A stretch of DNA of 64,000 nt. Source: Rhynchopus sp. YZ270_cl-10. Lineage: Eukaryota > Euglenozoa > Diplonemea > Diplonemida > Diplonemidae. A program made the position numbers and the translations under genes. Position 1 is the stretch's first letter; each line of letters starts with the position of its first letter. This document shows positions 30,877 through 41,448 of this stretch, one piece after another. The stretch is from contig OZ037928.1 in assembly GCA_964035575.1 (NCBI GenBank), positions 62,001-126,000 of the forward strand. The letters run 5' to 3'. Below the pieces are notes generated by a model that searched no databases, had not been told where the DNA came from, and worked only from the letters and a program-made list of their open reading frames with translations.

Positions 30877-32302
30877 TCAAGCAGCATTTGCGTTGATCCC
30901 GAACTTCTCCTTCACTTCTTTGATCTTTTGCGCGTTCGGTTCACGTGGCCCCTTCACACCATGCAGGTACAGTGCGTGATGATAGTTGTGGATCCTCACG
31001 TTGTCCGCACCCACTCTGTGGAGCACTGTCGAGTCTGAGTCACGTTCCATCAGCGCCTTGATTCGGCTGCGCTCGTTTGTGTCCTTCCCAGACATGGGCA
31101 CACCGCCTTTCCCTGCAATGGCAATGTCACGCAGCAGCTGCATGTCCTCTGCATCTGCGGCAGGCGAACTGTAGTAGCCCCAACGCTCGTCAACACCTGC
31201 GAAGCAGATTGTACACAGAACACTAAATGCACACACCAACAACTACATACCTTTCATCAACTCCTCCAGGAGCTCCTCCTCATCTTCAGGCCCTGTGATG
31301 TGATGTGTGGATAAGAAGGTGGCCGCAAAGGCAACAAAGTCTGTACATACACCGGTCCTGGTTCTTTACTAAGTACTGAAAAGGCCAGCCTGTCTGCCCT
31401 CCTAACCAGTCATGATAGTAGCGCAGGTACGCGTCCACAATCTGGAGATCCTTCCTCGCCAGCATCTTCTTCCCAATCTTCACAAACTCGTCCTCTGTCA
31501 TTGCATCCATCTGGAAAGACCGCACCTCACCACGGCGGTCTTCCAGCACATCTGAGACTGCTGTTCTGGAGAATTCAACAATAGCCTTGCAACCGCTTGA
31601 TGTAACGTCACGTGCCACTCCACTGACACCCTGAGCAACGTCCACCGTCTCTTTGTGGTCGAGGCTGTAGCCCCTCACATCGAAGTAGATGATGAGCGGG
31701 TGTGCATCCTTCCCCTTGGCCTGCTTCCGCACCTCGTTCGCGTGGGTCATGAACTCCACAAAGTTGCTGTGAGCTTTGGGGTGCCTGCGACACCGAGGGA
31801 ACTCCTTCAGCACAGCTGCTTCAACCTTAGTCATCTTTGTACCATCTCCACGCGCCCCTTTCAGCATGTCAGGCACGAGCACCACACGAAGCACACCATC
31901 CTTGTACTCCCTTCTGAGCAGGTCTTGCATGGCTGCGGTCTTTCCAACGCCGTTCTCGCCTGTCAACATGAAGAACAAGCCTTCTGTGGCAAAGGTGCTG
32001 TGGAGAGCCTCCTGCAGGTCGCCATCTTGCTTTCTTGCAATGTATTGTCCTTCGGGGGTGTACGGTGCTGTCACAACCTCCTTCAGCGTCCTGTCGAGAC
32101 CGTACTGTGTGTCTGGGCCGTAGTGTGCCTGGTACCAATCACTTTCGACACAATAATAATACGCAGCACTAACGCCCACTCCACACAGCAACACACCAGC
32201 AGAAGCAGTTGCGACACGCTTCGCCTTTGGCAGCCAGCGCTTCTCTGTGGTCTTCGTGCCGTGCATGCGGAGTGCCTTCCACAAGGTGTTGTGTTTTGCC
32301 AT
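30877..32302 (-). CDS. Membrane-anchored P-loop NTPase, copy B (three exons)
   Basis: Exons at 32302-31351, 31292-31251 and 31196-30877 join in frame to 437 residues. The introns (58 and 54 nt) both start GTATGT and end CAG and are conserved in position in copies C and D. Residues about 30-50 are a single hydrophobic TM segment after a basic N-terminus. Walker A is intact (GENGVGKT, 115-122). A Walker B-like strand, LIIYFDV, lies at 203-209. The remainder resembles a STAND/AAA-type ATPase core, but I cannot assign the family. The start ATG at 32302 fits the paralogues; the open frame upstream is leader. Of the intact copies this is the only one with the catalytic lysine. N-terminal residues 1-28 differ completely from C and D. 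It probably sits on a membrane with the ATPase domain on one face. Confidence 0.85.
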
Positions 32303-33124
32303 TTGTGTTATGTCCCAGTTGCTGTGTGGCTTGTAAGGATTGTGCAAGAGAATAGGAAAAACACTTCTGTCACGCCACACTATTATACTTCCTATTTTTC
32401 CATCATTTTCAACACTTTCGACACACTTTCCCTATCCATTTACAACTTTCCTTAACTACCTTCCCAGCGTGTTCACTTTGTGCAGGCAAGAAAAACCCCT
32501 TTTTTTTCTTTTTTTTTGTGTAAAATTACCCCCCACTAAATACAGTAATCTCAGTTTCTGTGCACTGTGGCTAGGGGTATGGGGATAGGTTCGCTGGGAT
32601 AGCATATTTGGGGATAGCATATGCCATCCCCCAGGGGATAGCATAACCTATCCCCGGGGATAGGTTATGCTATCCCCGGGGATAGGTTATGCTATCCCCC
32701 TGGGATAGGTTATTTCAGGATAACCTATCCCCCTGGGATAGCATTTGACTGTACTTTACTAAGGATCTGCGTGCTGGGGACACAAAAATTTAGTATACCC
32801 ACCCAGGTGCCCATTTGTCACCTTCCCACCCCTTAAAAAAATACAAAATAATGGGGGGATTCGGGTGCCCAAATAATCCTATGCACAAAAAATGAAGCGG
32901 GGGGGGAAAGGGATAAATAAATAAAAAAGGATGCGGATAAAAAAAACAAGCATTTCACACAATAAAAATCACACAAAAGTTCAAAAGGTAACACAGGGAA
33001 AAAAGCTAAAAAGCTGTAAAATCAAAATCGTCAAAAGAGGGGGTCGTTTTGGGTTTACATTGTTAAACACAGAAAAAGAGAAAAGGCTCCCCCTACCCCC
33101 TTTTCATCCCATTTGTGGAACTCC

Positions 33125-34290
33125 TCACTCACTTATGTATTCGGAAGCTCGTGAAGGTATGTCCCATTTTCTTTTGCCACACACACACAGTTTGAAGCAC
33201 TGATGGTTATTAGAGTCAGCACTGAACAAAATGTCGTTAGTTCCCTCCTGAGTCGTCACATGACCGTCGAATCCGCATCTCTTCACTCGCTGCACCAGAT
33301 AATCCAAGTTCGTTCTCCACGTATTGTTGCGTGTGAAACAACGCTTGCAAATTTTTAAATAACTGTAGGCAAATATGCGCGGTACGTCGTCTTCTTTTTG
33401 CGAAGGAGTGGGTATTTTTTTGAAACTTTTTTTCCTCGCCGATTCAAAGCGGTGTTGTCCCCTCTCAAACTGTTTCCCCGACCCAACCCGTCCAGCTGAG
33501 AGCTTTCTCGTGCTGTTCCCTTGCTCCCCCATTTCGTCTGATGCCCAGACAGGCACAGCGTCCTCTGGATCAAACCAGTGGGACATGCTGTGAAAATATG
33601 TGTATCCCTTCCCCATTGTCACCCCTGCAGCCACCCACTCAAGAGAAAAGATGAGTGCGTGGTACAGAACAAGAGAAAAAAGAAACTCCTTTTTGCAGCT
33701 TCCGTTTGCATGAAAGTGGCACGATATATTCTGGTACTTAAAGTACGAGAGTGCCTGCATACAGAGCGCAATCTGGAGCTGAACATCTTTTGCCTGCATG
33801 CACAGGTTGGTCAGGGCAATATGCGCCTGCTTCCCTGTCAGGCTCTTGATCGGTTCAGTGTCCTTTTTTGATCTTTGTAATTCATCTGGGACTTCCTAAT
33901 GTGGATGTATGCGGAGGTAGTCTTCATGTGGTTGGTTGGCTCCTTGCGAATATCCATTCCATAGAGGACACAGGGGGCACCGTTCTTGGACCGGTAGAGC
34001 CACGCATCGCTCCCATCTGCCATAAGTGCTTCGTGCTCATTTTTTGTCAAGTTATCCTTGACCTTCTTGTGTGCAGACTTAATCGCGGATGTGACAGTTG
34101 GCGTTACGTCAGAAAGTTTGCCGAAGTGCTTGGGGAATACCTTTCGGATCAGTTCCCTGAGGTCCGTCACGTGGATGCTGTGTTTGGGTGCAGGAAGCAC
34201 GTACAGCTTGAAGAAGTCTGCGAAGAGGTCTTTTTGTTTTGGAATTCCAGCTTCATCTGTGGGTGCGACGTTCTGCGGGCTTCCAGACAT
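33125..34290 (-). CDS. Transposon-encoded protein, unrecognised, with one frame change
   Basis: From the ATG at 34290 the first frame gives 135-150 residues. The second, overlapping it near an A6 run at about 33864-33870, continues to the stop at 33125. Without the frame change the product would be about 380 residues. The N-terminal part is basic and helical (IRKVFPKHFGKLSDVTP). The central part is hydrophobic, and the C-terminus has a Cys cluster (CFKLCVCGKRKW) and Arg/Lys-rich patches, consistent with DNA binding. I see no DDE triad I can defend and recognise no transposase family. The frame change could be one base lost in a homopolymer, a sequencing error, or programmed slippage on A6G. 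The gene lies wholly between the TIRs, so it belongs to the element. Confidence 0.55.
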
Positions 34291-34398
34291 TTTGTGGTGT
34301 TATTCTGATGGTGATGAGTGGCAACAAGAATAATTATAACACCTAATGTCTGGAGGCCCGCAGAACGTCGCACCCACAGATGAAGCTGGAATTTTTTG
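34242..34398. repeat. Inverted repeat around the start of the transposon gene
   Basis: About 50 bp (TTCCAGCTTCATCTGTGGGT side at 34242-34290) is repeated in inverted form at 34348-34398 with a 57-bp loop that contains the presumed leader. The ATG lies at the inner edge of one arm. Confidence 0.75.
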
Positions 34399-34399
34399 C

Positions 34400-34575
34400 A
34401 TTTCTATTTTCTCCCGCACACATTTGGTGTGTAATTGAATTTTTTCGTTTGCCTGGTCGCAACCGCGAGTTTTCCAGGTACTTCCGGAAAAAAGACTGGG
34501 GAGTGCTGGTGGCTCCGTGTCTCCACAGAGCCGGCACACTTCGTTGAGTGCCTCACAAAAACCACAAATTCCTAT
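34400..34575 (-). other. Cys-rich coding remnant inside the transposon
   Basis: The minus frame reads CGFCEALNEVCRLCG, then, after about 22 residues, CDQANEKIQLHTKC. The pattern C-x2-C-x7-C-x2-C...C-x10-H-x2-C resembles a zinc-binding (RING- or ribbon-like) module. It has no start codon and runs into the inverted repeat, so it may be an exon or a piece of a longer ancestral protein. Confidence 0.35.
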
Positions 34576-35010
34576 TTGCTTTTATTTGTTGTCGTTACGC
34601 TTTATCATTGTTGTTGGGTGGGGGAAATAAAATTATTTATCCCTTTCCCCCCCCGCTTCATTTTTTGTGCATAGGATTATTTGGGCACCCGAATCCCCCC
34701 ATTATTTTGTATTTTTTTAAGGGGTGGGAAGGTGACAAATGGGCACCTGGGTGGGGATACTAAATTTTTGTGTCCCCAGCACGCAGATCCTTAGTAAAGT
34801 ACAGTCAAATGCTATCCCAGGGGGATAGGTTATCCTGAAATAACCTATCCCAGGGGGATAGCATAACCTATCCCCGGGGATAGCATAACCTATCCCCGGG
34901 GATAGGTTATGCTATCCCCTGGGGGATGGCATATGCTATCCCCAAATATGCTATCCCAGCGAACCTATCCCCATACCCCTAGCCACAGTGTGTAACTTTA
35001 TGTGTAATCT

Positions 35011-35124
35011 CTACTCCACCTTGTCCCATTTCTCCGGTAGCAGCCGCGTCTCCACGGACATGCGGGTATGTGGACCTTCCTCAAAGTCTTTTCGTCTATC
35101 CACTGGTAATTGTGCCCTTACCCC
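35011..35124 (-). CDS. Candidate terminal exon (37 residues), copy 2
   Basis: Same length, frame and stop as 28227-28340, here with a TGTCCAG acceptor. The CACTG transposon is inserted 20 bp beyond its stop. Retention of an open frame and a splice acceptor in two copies argues that it is, or recently was, a real exon. It lies about 340 bp downstream of the stop of NTPase copy C, so it may belong to a longer isoform of that gene or to a separate small gene. Confidence 0.4.
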   Translation of the reverse strand, partial: GVRAQLPVDRRKDFEEGPHTRMSVETRLLPEKWDKVE

Positions 35125-35465
35125 CTGGACAGAGGGCACACACCAGAAACCTCACAACCTTAACAATCGCAGCACGGAATAAGTGAGCTTGTCTTGTTCA
35201 GACAGTTCACAACACGCTGCTTTTTCCTTTTTTAGCTCCCACCCTCCAACTCCTCAAAACATTATTATTGCGTAAATTAGAACAAAACAATGATCAAGAT
35301 AATATTTTCAATCGAAAGATGGAGTTTTGTCCACCAGCGTCGTCTCCTCTTTTCTTGAATAAAAAATCTCTTGTTTTTTGCAAATAAAAAGTAGAACATA
35401 AGAATAAACAATATCAAAAAATAACCACAAACCACAAAATGACCACAAACTTACTTCACGCTCAA

Positions 35466-36856
35466 TCAAAACTTCTCCTTCACTTCTTTGATCTTGTCCT
35501 CCACATTCGGCTCATTTGGCCCCTTCACACCATGCAGGTACAGTGCGTGATGATAGTTGTGGATCCTCACGTTGTCCGCACCCACTCTGTGGATCACTGT
35601 CGAGTCTGAGTCACGTTCCATCAGCGCCTTGATTCGGCTGCGCTCGTTTGTGTCCTTCCCAGACATGGGCACACCGCCTTTCCCTGCAATGGCAATGTCA
35701 CGCAGCAGCTGCATGTCCTCTGCATCTCCGGCAGGCTTACGGTTGTAGCTCCAATGCTCGTCAACACCTGCGAAACAGATTGTACACAGAACACTAAATG
35801 CACACACCAACAACTACATACCTTTCATCAACTCCTCCAGGAGCTCCTCCTCATCTTCAGGCCCTGTGATGTGATGTGTGGATAAGAAGGTGGCTGCAAA
35901 AGGCAACAAAGTCTGTACATACACCGGTCCTGGTTCTCTACTAAGTACTGAAAAGGCCAGCCTGTCCGCCCTCCGAACCAGTCATGATAGTAGCGCAGGT
36001 ACGCGTCCACAATCTGGAGATCCTTCCTCGCCAGCACCTTCTTCCCAATCTTCACAAACTCGTCCTCTGTCATTGCATCCACATGGAAAGACCGCACCTC
36101 ACCACGGCGGTCTTCCAGCACATCTGAGACTGCTGTTCTGGAGAATTCAACAATAGCCTTGCAACCGCTTGATGTAACGTCACGTGCCACTCCACTGACA
36201 CCCTGAGCAACGTCCACCGTCTCTTTGTGGTCGAGGCTGTAGCCACTGCTCACATCGAAGTAGATGATGAGCGGGTGTGCATCCTTCCCCTTGGCCTGCT
36301 TCCGCACCTCGTTCGCGTGGGTCATGAACTCCACAAAGTTGTTGTGAGCTTTGGGGTGCCTGCGACACCGAGGGAACTCCTTCAGCACAGCTGCTTCAAC
36401 CATCTTCCTCATCCTTGTACCGTCATCTCCACCCGTTTCTCTCAGACGGTCAGCTTGGAGAAACACACGAAGCACACCATCCTTGTAGTCCCTTCTGAGC
36501 AGGTCTTGCATGGCTGCCGTTCTTCCTACGCCATGCTCGCCCGTCAACATGAAGAACAAGCCTTCTGTGGCAAAGGTGCTGTGGAGAGCCTCCTGCAGGT
36601 CGCCATCTTGCTTTCTTGCAATGTATTGTCCTTCGGGGGTGTACGGTGCTGTCACAACCTTCTTCAGCGTCCTGTCGAGATCGTACTGTGTGTCTGGGCC
36701 GTAGTGTGCCTGGTACCAATCACTTTCGACACAATAATAATACGCAGCACTAACGCCCACTCCACACAGCAGCACACTAATGTAAGAAGTTGCAACGTTC
36801 GTCGCCCATGGCACCCGGTTCTCTGGGGTCGTTCTGAGTGCCTTCTGTTCTGCCAT
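35466..36856 (-). CDS. Membrane-anchored P-loop NTPase, copy C (three exons)
   Basis: Exons 36856-35923, 35863-35822 and 35767-35466 give 425 residues. Introns are 59 and 54 nt, GTATGT to CAG. The P-loop is GEHGVGRT (106-113): the invariant lysine is Arg. Such a change normally abolishes nucleotide binding, so this copy may be a pseudo-NTPase or regulatory subunit. The Walker B-like strand is unchanged. The TM segment is altered (SYISVLLCGVGV) relative to B and D. The C-terminus is shorter than in B and D (ends VKEKF). The upstream flank is shared with the truncated copy at 28.4 kb, which has the same N-terminus, so those two are the closest pair in the array. Confidence 0.85.
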
Positions 36857-37313
36857 TCTTTTTGTGTTATGTCCCAGTTGCTGTGTGGCTTGTAAGGATT
36901 GTGCAAGAGAATAGGAAAAACACTTCTGTCACGTCACACTATGTTCCTTCCTATTTTCCATCATTTTCAACACTTTCGACACACTTTACCTATCCAGTTA
37001 CAACTTTCCTTAACTCCCTTCCCACACAACGTCGTGTGGCGTGTTCACTTTGTGCAGGCAAGAAAAAGTTATCACAAAGTTCCCTTACCCCCTTGAGAGG
37101 GCCCACATCAGAGACCTCACAACCTTAACAATCGCAGCACGGAAGAAGTGAGCTTGTCTTGTTCAGACAGTTCACAACACGCTGCTTTTTCCTTTTTTTT
37201 GCTCCCACCCCCAAAATAGCAGAAAATAGCACTTTATAACACTTTTTCGCACCCCTTTCAGCCACACCAAACAACGTTAAAAAATAACTAACTTACTTCA
37301 CACGCTCACTCTT

Positions 37314-38719
37314 TCAAGCAGCATTGGCGTTGATCCCGAACTTCTCCTTCACTTCTTTGATCTTTTGCGCGTTCGGTTCACGTGGCCCCTTCACACCATG
37401 CAGGTACAGTGAGTGATGATAGTGGTGGATCCTCACGTTGTCCGCACCCACTCTGTGGAGCTCTGTCGAGTCTGAGTCACGTTCCATCAGTGCCTTGATT
37501 CGGCTGCGCTCGTTTGTGTCCTTCCCAGACATGGGCACACCGCCTTTCCCTGCAATGGCAATGTCACGCAGCAGCTGCATGTCCTCTGCATCTGCGGCAG
37601 GCGAACTGTTGTATCCCCAATGCTTGTCAACACCTGCGAAACAGATTGTACACAGGACACTAAATGCACACACCAACAACTACATACCTTGCATCAACTC
37701 CTCCAGGAGCTCCTCCTCATCTTCAGGCCCTGTGATGTGATGTGTGGATAAGAAGGTGGCTGCAAAAGGCAACAAAGTCTGTACATACACCGGTCCTGGT
37801 TCTCTACTAAGTACTCAAAAGGCCATGTCTGCCCCCCGAACCAGTCATGATAGTAGCGCAGGTACGCGTCCACAATCTGGAGATCCTTCCTCGCAATAAT
37901 TTTCTTCCCAATCTTCACGAACTCGTCCTCTGTCATTGCATCCACATGGAAAGACCGCACCTCACCACGGTGGTCTTCCAGCACATCTGAGACTGCTGTT
38001 CTGGGGAATTCAACAATAGCCTTGCAACCGCTTGATGTAATGTCGTGCGCCACTCCACTGACACCCTGAGCAATGCGCACCATCGCTTTGTGGTCGAGGC
38101 TGTAGCCACTGCTCACATCGAAGTAGATGATGAGCGGGTGTGCATCCTTCCCCTTGGCCTGCTTCCGCACCTCGTTCGCGTGGGTCATGAACTCCACAAA
38201 GTTGCTGTGAGCTTTGGGGTGCCTGCGACACCGAGGGAACTCCTTCAGCACAGCTGCTTCAACCATCTTCCTCATCCTTGTACCGTCATCTCCACCCGAC
38301 TCTCTCAGACGGTCAGCTTGGAGAAACACACGAAGCACACCATCCTTGTAGTCCCTTCTGAGCAGGTCTTGCATGGCTGCCGTTCTTCCTACGCCATGCT
38401 CGCCCGTCAACATGAAGAACAAGCCTTCTGTGGCAAAGGTGCTGTGGAGAGCCTCCTGCAGGTCGCCATCTTGCTTTCTTGCAATGTATTGTCCTTCGGG
38501 GGTGTACGGTGCTGTCACAACCTTCTTCAGCGTCCTGTCGAGATCGTACTGTGTGTCTGGGCCGTAGTGTGCCTGGTACCAATCAGTTTCGACACAACAA
38601 TAATACGCAGCACTAACGCCCACTCCACACAGCAACACACCAGCAGAAGCAGTTGCAACGTTCGTCGCCCATGGCACCCGGTTCTCTGGGGTCGTTCTGA
38701 GTGCCTTCTGTTCTGCCAT
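37314..38719 (-). CDS. Membrane-anchored P-loop NTPase, copy D (three exons)
   Basis: Exons 38719-37789, 37729-37688 and 37633-37314 give 430 residues; introns are 59 and 54 nt. It has the N-terminus of copy C (MAEQKALRTT) but the TM segment (ASAGVLLCGVG) and C-terminus (GINANAA) of copy B, so it is a mosaic. The P-loop lysine is Arg, as in C. Small unique changes include DHKAMVRIAQG where B and C read DHKETVDVAQG just after Walker B. The homologous 5' flank stops about 70 bp upstream of the ATG, at 38790, which marks the edge of the duplicated array. No further gene of the family follows. Confidence 0.85.
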
Positions 38720-38970
38720 TTTATTTTTTCGTGTTATATCCCAGTTGCTGTGTGGCTTGTAAGGATTGTGCAAGAGAATAGGAAAAACACATCTGCACGT
38801 TACGGGACTAGGCAAGCCTCGGGTACGTCCCCCGCTCACCAACCACACCGTAAGCCCTAACGAGCAGAGTGTGGATGTGGGTGCGCCATTTGTCGTTGTC
38901 GGGGGGGTCCTGGTCGCGCATCGTCGCCAGGTGCGCGACTATGCGTTCATACTCATGGAATTCGATTCAA

Positions 38971-39074
38971 AAAAAGCCTTCTCCGTGACAGTGTACCTTT
39001 TGGTACCAATGACCGGGTGTGGACCTATCCCAACTGTGCAAGCCCTGCAATCCATTCGCGGTTAACATCATGAT
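38971..39074 (-). repeat. H3 short repeat, near full length
   Basis: GTGACAGTGTACC, GGTACCAATGACCGGGTG and GCAATCCATTCGCGGTTAACA are all present; the middle GTGGGGTGG block is eroded. Confidence 0.55.
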
Positions 39075-39659
39075 GTAAAATATGCGGACTTTTTTTCTTA
39101 TTTTTGTTGAACAAAAAAAAAGATGACCATGGCCGTCAGCCCCAGAGGGCACGCTCTGCCACAATCTAGGGGGTGGTGGGTGCGGAACTCCGCTGGAAAA
39201 AGCACAGCAACAACAACACAAAGAGTAGTATCAAAAAAAAGGTCGAACATTTTTACGGTCGAATTTTTGTACGAATACGGTGGTTGAAAAACTGTACTAA
39301 AACACAGCTAGGCCGTGCGATGGGAAGGGTGGGAGTGTCGCACCGTGAGTGTGAAAGCGAAAGGACAGTACGGGGGCGCGTCTGACCACTGATATACCTG
39401 AGGCAGGTGCCACACCTACTTCGGTTGGTTAACCGTGGGGGGGAAAAAGAAAAAGAAAAAGAAAAAAGAGAAGGGCAAATTTTGAAGGAAGGCCTCACGG
39501 CGCTGAGGGGGGTGTCTGAAAAAAAAGGATAAAACGTGTCTGAGTGCACATAAAACACATCTCAATAGTGTTCTGACCAGCACTTAACACTTCGGATACA
39601 AAAATACAACAAAAAGGTTAAGAAACAGGAAGAGGGGGGCCTGTCACTTTCGTGTTTAT

Positions 39660-39715
39660 GAAAAAACTTGGTTTGTATTTAGTGTAGACACTCAGAGGAT
39701 GAGGTGTGCTGTACT
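39660..39715 (-). repeat. H1 short repeat, copy 5
   Basis: Core AGTGTAGACACTCAGAGGATGA (plus letters) with an altered far end (GGTGTGCTGTACTA). Lies just outside the inverted-repeat element that starts at 39731. Confidence 0.55.
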
Positions 39716-39730
39716 AATACTATTTGGTTG

Positions 39731-40018
39731 CACGACAGGACCCAGTGATAAGTGGCAAGTGATCAGTGACAAAGTGAAAATGACATAAAAATGGACACCG
39801 TATTGATTAAATCGTAAAAATGTACCGAATTTTTTTTTAAAAAAAGGTCGAACTTCCAGAAAAATCCTGAAAAGGTCGAACATTAGTACGGCCGATAATT
39901 TTTTTTTTTTACGATTACGGTTGTCATGACAAAGTGAGAAGCAGGCAACTACAGCGCACGATCCACATCACCTGTCACCTTTTTCACTTATCTCTTGTCA
40001 CCGGGTCCCTGTCGTGTC
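39731..40018. mobile_element. Small inverted-repeat (MITE-like) element
   Basis: Ends CACGACAGGACCCAGTGATA and its imperfect complement TCACCGGGTCCCTGTCGTG. Subterminal CACTTTGTCA segments are also inverted. No clear target duplication is visible. The interior carries TTTTTACGGTCGAA-type repeats also found at 47.73 kb. Confidence 0.5.
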
Positions 40019-40324
40019 TACGAGCAAAATAAGGCAATGGGGGTGAGGGTTGAGTTAAAAAAGTATGGGTCAAAAAAAGTGACGTAAAAAAGGACGCCAC
40101 TATGGTTCTGATGATAGCGCAAAAAAAAAAAAAAAACACACAAACACATGCTATAGGAATTCGTTCAGGAAAGATGGGTTGTACACCAGCATCATCCTCT
40201 CAAAATAAAAAAGGCCCTGATATCCCTACCTGACCTCGTGTGGCTACCACAGCACACAGAAAGCGAAGTCAGGCCCCGAGTTTTCGGGACAAGTAAAAAA
40301 AGAAGAAAAATAGGAAAAAAAGAA

Positions 40325-40389
40325 AGTTGACTTGAAATACAAAAAAGCCCTCTGTACTTTTGTACTGCAATCCATTTCACAGATGATAT
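40325..40389 (-). repeat. H3 short repeat, internally deleted
   Basis: Begins about 30 nt after the stop of acyltransferase member 4. The outer ends of H3 (TTGACTTGAAATACAAA and TGCAATCCATTTCACAGATG) are joined, with the middle missing. Confidence 0.6.
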
Positions 40390-40419
40390 AAAAAAACCCC
40401 CTCAAAAAAAAAAAACCAT

Positions 40420-41448
40420 CTACTTGCCACCGCCCTTCCCCGTTGATTTGTACACTACTACGACACAGACCCTGCGGCTGCGAAAGGGTCGCTCCCCCTT
40501 GTAGACGAAGCTGTTGAGCTTGCTTACTTGGAGCGGGTTTTTTGGCAGACGTCCGCAGGCACGCAGGCCAAGCAGCACGGACGAGAGGAGCCACTGCGGG
40601 CTGGTCAGGAGCGGGGGGATGAAGGTGCGCAGGCAGGTGGTCACGAAGCGGTTCTTTGCGTTGAAGGTCGCTGACAGGTCAGTCGCGGCACCGGATTTAC
40701 CGGAGAAGTACTTCAGAATGACATTGGCGCTTGTAGTGTATGACCACGTCCACGGGCAGGAGTGTGCACGTTGTTGCGCCATCATGCGTTCCCCTAGAAT
40801 GCCGAACACTCCCGAACCACGCCATGGTTCCAGCACACCGCAGTACATCTGGTGGATGAGCGGCTCCTTCCCAGCGAGGTGCCATGCGTCGAGCATCTGC
40901 TTCGCAAAGTGTTTGACCAAGGCTGCGTGCGCTGCGACCTTGCCCAGCTTCTCCTCGTCAAGGTGCTGGAGGTGGTCGGAGGAGACCGCAAGGTGGCAGC
41001 CAATGACCTTCCCGGTGTCGGTGATGCAGACCATGCCAAGGCATGGGGGCAGAGCGCTGATGTCGTAGATGCTGCGTCCGTAGGTGAGGATGTCGTCGTT
41101 GGACGCACCGAGGGCACGGAAGTTGGGGTTCGCGTATTGGTTCTCAAGGTAGAAGGCGGCGAACTCCTCACGGTCGCACTCAGCGAGGTTGACGTAGCGG
41201 AGTGAGTCGATGCAGGGCTTCGATGAGGGCGCAGCAGCAGTGTCGGTGTCCACGGTCTTCCATACATTCCCTAACGCTTGCTGGGCAGGCTGCAGGCACA
41301 CTGCTTCTGTTGACACATCGCTGTGGAGCAGCCTCGTCTGTTGCCGCATGGTACACTGTGCACTTTCCCTGAAGAATGCTTTTGTGTTAAGCGGCCTGCA
41401 TACTGTACTGAACACAGCACAGAAGGGCACAACTGATACTCTACGCAT
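40420..41448 (-). CDS. GNAT-like N-acyltransferase, member 4, with presequence
   Basis: 342 residues from the ATG at 41448. Residues 1-58 are unlike any paralogue: MRRVSVVPFCAVFSTVCR then further Arg residues and no acid until about 28, as in a mitochondrial presequence. From KTVDTDTAAAP onward the protein joins the family, and its DNA is nearly identical to member 2 for about 330 bp. So a new 5' coding segment replaced the usual start, either by recombination or by loss of an intron boundary. The acetyl-CoA loop is RGSGVFG after GVLEPW. The C-terminal half is strongly diverged, Arg-rich, and keeps FVYKGERPF. It may act in the mitochondrion, unlike its relatives (inference). Confidence 0.8.
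   Translation of the reverse strand: MRRVSVVPFCAVFSTVCRPLNTKAFFRESAQCTMRQQTRLLHSDVSTEAVCLQPAQQALGNVWKTVDTDTAAAPSSKPCIDSLRYVNLAECDREEFAAFYLENQYANPNFRALGASNDDILTYGRSIYDISALPPCLGMVCITDTGKVIGCHLAVSSDHLQHLDEEKLGKVAAHAALVKHFAKQMLDAWHLAGKEPLIHQMYCGVLEPWRGSGVFGILGERMMAQQRAHSCPWTWSYTTSANVILKYFSGKSGAATDLSATFNAKNRFVTTCLRTFIPPLLTSPQWLLSSVLLGLRACGRLPKNPLQVSKLNSFVYKGERPFRSRRVCVVVVYKSTGKGGGK

Larger units (their letters stand above)
32563..34990. mobile_element. 2.43-kb DNA transposon with CACTG ends and 360-bp TIRs
   Basis: Long inverted repeats (about 32563-32922 and 34632-34990) begin CACTGTGGCTAGG and end in its complement. A TG dinucleotide borders both sides (32561-32562 and 34991-34992). The uninterrupted target reads CAGTTTCTGTGTAACTTTATG near 28200, so TG is a 2-bp target duplication. 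CACTG termini with a 2-bp duplication recall the CACTA/EnSpm group, but the TIRs are unusually long and packed with GGGGATAGGTTATGCTATCC palindromes. The interior encodes one protein in two frames (33125-34290) plus a Cys-rich segment. TIR arms are near identical, so it is young. Confidence 0.85.
38720..40419. other. Intergenic region with repeats and an inverted-repeat element
   Basis: Holds an H3 copy, TTTTTACGGTCGAA repeats (39240-39295, 39820-39922), an H1 copy and a 290-bp inverted repeat (39731-40018). Nothing in it looks coding. Confidence 0.5.
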
